Shown here: piece by piece, positions 4,579 through 5,787 of the stretch
Layout: the number at the start of each line of letters is the position of its first letter
How positions within the stretch are numbered: the first letter of the stretch is position 1
Origin: an uncultured Paracoccaceae bacterium
GTDB taxonomy: Bacteria > Pseudomonadota > Alphaproteobacteria > Rhodobacterales > Rhodobacteraceae
Length of the DNA stretch: 5,787 nt
Assembly: GCA_937952085.1 (NCBI GenBank)
Contig: CALFYQ010000114.1
Span: 1-5,787, forward strand
Direction: 5' to 3'
The notes under the pieces: generated by a model
Database searches by the model: none
Seen by the model: the letters and a program-made list of their open reading frames with translations, nothing else
What the model was told of the DNA's origin: nothing
Translations under genes and position numbers: made by a program

Positions 4579-5787
4579 ATGACCGAACTCACCCCCCGCG
4601 AGATCGTCTCCGAGCTCGACCGCTTCGTCATCGGCCAGAAGGAGGCGAAGCGAGCCGTGGCCGTGGCGCTCCGCGCCCGCTGGCGGCGGCGTCAGGTCGA
4701 GGGGCCGCTTAAGGCTGAGATCACGCCGAAAAACATCCTGATGATCGGCCCGACCGGCGTCGGCAAGACGGAGATCAGCCGCCGGCTCGCCCGGCTCGCC
4801 GGCGCGCCCTTCCTGAAGGTGGAGGCCACCAAGTTCACCGAGGTCGGCTATGTCGGCCGCGACGTCGAACAGATCGTCCGCGATCTCGTCGAGGCCGCCA
4901 TCGTGATGAAGCGGGAGGAGCGGCGCGAGGGCGTGAAGGCCCGCGCCCACGAGGCGGCGGAGGACCGGGTGATCGAGGCCCTGGTCGGCGGCGACGCCCG
5001 CGAAAGCGTCCGCGACGCGTTCCGGCGGAAGCTCCGCGCCGGCGAGCTCGACGACAAGGAAGTCGAGATCGCCGTCGCCGACCAGTCGAACCCGCTCGGC
5101 ATGCTCGACCTGCCGGGCGGCGCCGGGCAGATGGGCATGGTCAATATCGGCGATCTCTTCGGCAAGGCCTTCTCCGGCCGCACCAAGAAGCGGAAGATGA
5201 AGGTCTCCGACAGCTATGAGCTTCTCCTCGCCGAGGAGGCCGACAAGCTGGTGGACCAGGAGGAGATCACCCGCGAGGCGATCCGAGCGGTGGAGGAGGA
5301 CGGGATCGTCTTCCTCGACGAGATCGACAAGGTCTGCGCCCGCTCCTCCGAGGGGGGCTTCCGCGGCGCCGATGTCAGCCGCGAGGGCGTTCAGCGGGAC
5401 CTTCTGCCGCTGATCGAGGGCACCACCGTCACCACCAAGCACGGCGCGGTGAAGACCGACCATATCCTCTTCATCGCCTCGGGCGCCTTCCACATCGCCA
5501 AGCCGTCGGACCTCCTGCCCGAATTGCAGGGCCGGCTGCCGATCCGGGTCAGCCTGAGGGACCTCACCGAGGCCGACTTCGTCCGCATCCTGACCGAGCC
5601 CGACAACTCGCTCGTGAAGCAGTACGCCGCGCTGATGGGCGCCGAGGGCGTGACGGTCGAGTTCCGCGAGGACGGCGTCGCCTCCATCGCCCGCATCGCC
5701 GCCGAGGTGAACCGGGCGGTGGAGAACATCGGCGCGCGGCGGCTCTACACGGTGATGGAGCGCGTCTTCGAGGAGGCGAGCTTCGAG
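4579..5787 (+). CDS. hslU: HslU (ClpY) AAA+ unfoldase subunit of HslVU protease, C-terminus cut by window edge
   Basis: The frame gives 403 residues to the last base of the window; the family length of about 435-445 implies some 30-40 missing residues, including the C-terminal tail that docks into HslV. HslU forms a hexamer that unfolds proteins with ATP and feeds them to HslV. Visible elements in order: N-terminal helix with LTPREIVSELDRFVIGQ, Walker A GPTGVGKT (57-64), pore loop GYVG (90-93), the intermediate I-domain (about 108-235, with MGMVNIGDLFGKAF near its middle), Walker B IVFLDEID (243-250; D247, E248), a sensor-1 region FIASGAF (298-304), arginine finger region ELQGRLPIR (315-323, R319) and sensor-2 region IGARRLYTVME (384-394). 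All catalytic elements are intact. ATG 4579 matches the usual HslU N-terminus; GAAAGG (4564-4569) 9 nt upstream is a moderate ribosome site. Probably cotranscribed with hslV despite the long gap. Confidence 0.97.
   Translation, partial: MTELTPREIVSELDRFVIGQKEAKRAVAVALRARWRRRQVEGPLKAEITPKNILMIGPTGVGKTEISRRLARLAGAPFLKVEATKFTEVGYVGRDVEQIVRDLVEAAIVMKREERREGVKARAHEAAEDRVIEALVGGDARESVRDAFRRKLRAGELDDKEVEIAVADQSNPLGMLDLPGGAGQMGMVNIGDLFGKAFSGRTKKRKMKVSDSYELLLAEEADKLVDQEEITREAIRAVEEDGIVFLDEIDKVCARSSEGGFRGADVSREGVQRDLLPLIEGTTVTTKHGAVKTDHILFIASGAFHIAKPSDLLPELQGRLPIRVSLRDLTEADFVRILTEPDNSLVKQYAALMGAEGVTVEFREDGVASIARIAAEVNRAVENIGARRLYTVMERVFEEASFE

Noticed and set aside
4317..4631. Minus-strand open frame of 104 codons covering the hslV-hslU gap
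   Set aside because: It overlaps the coding ends of both hslV and hslU, has no recognisable domain and no clear ribosome site, and is arginine/proline/glycine-rich as expected by chance.
4549..5493. Minus-strand open frame of 314 codons opposite hslU
   Set aside because: A mirror of hslU codon bias (leucine-, aspartate- and glycine-rich); hslU on the plus strand is intact and conserved.
1..5787. CRISPR array, insertion sequence, tRNA or rRNA gene, prophage or defence system
   Set aside because: No regularly spaced direct repeats, transposase, cloverleaf-like segment or defence-associated domain was seen; all substantial coding capacity is explained by five housekeeping-type families.

Overview
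The window looks like an ordinary chromosomal stretch from a very GC-rich (roughly 70 % by eye) alphaproteobacterium, most likely in or near the Rhodobacterales. The assignment rests on wording of HslV and HslU typical of that order (for example the HslV stretch around GAGDVLEP and GSGGNFALAAARAL, and the HslU end VENIGARRLYTVMERVFEE) and on uniform GC-rich codon use. I see no mobile element, CRISPR array, RNA gene or compositional break.

Layout. Positions 1-1379 (minus) hold most of a membrane-anchored hybrid sensor histidine kinase; the window edge cuts its C-terminal receiver domain just before the conserved lysine. A 123-bp divergent spacer separates it from a complete D-2-hydroxyacid dehydrogenase of the phosphoglycerate-dehydrogenase-like type (1503-2492, plus). 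This gene converges, with only 6 bp between the stop codons, on hisH (2499-3134, minus), which overlaps hisB (3131-3721, minus) by 4 bp. hisB and hisH form a translationally coupled pair for histidine biosynthesis: imidazoleglycerol-phosphate dehydratase and the glutaminase subunit of the HisHF synthase. A 110-bp divergent spacer with back-to-back promoter-like elements then leads to hslV (3832-4368, plus), a 210-bp spacer rich in inverted repeats, and hslU (4579 to the right edge, plus). HslV is the protease and HslU the AAA+ unfoldase of the HslVU (ClpYQ) complex.

How the genes relate. hslV-hslU make one machine and hisB-hisH serve one pathway. The kinase and the dehydrogenase are apparently single genes with no obvious partner in the window. 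The genes usually expected after hisH (hisA, hisF) are not adjacent, because the convergent dehydrogenase lies there.

Points worth a second look: a near-match to the alphaproteobacterial heat-shock (RpoH) promoter in front of hslV, placed symmetrically against a hisB promoter; the unusually long, hairpin-dense hslV-hslU gap; the break in the his cluster; and the unassigned substrate of the dehydrogenase. I did not find a convincing new system. Almost all coding content belongs to known families.
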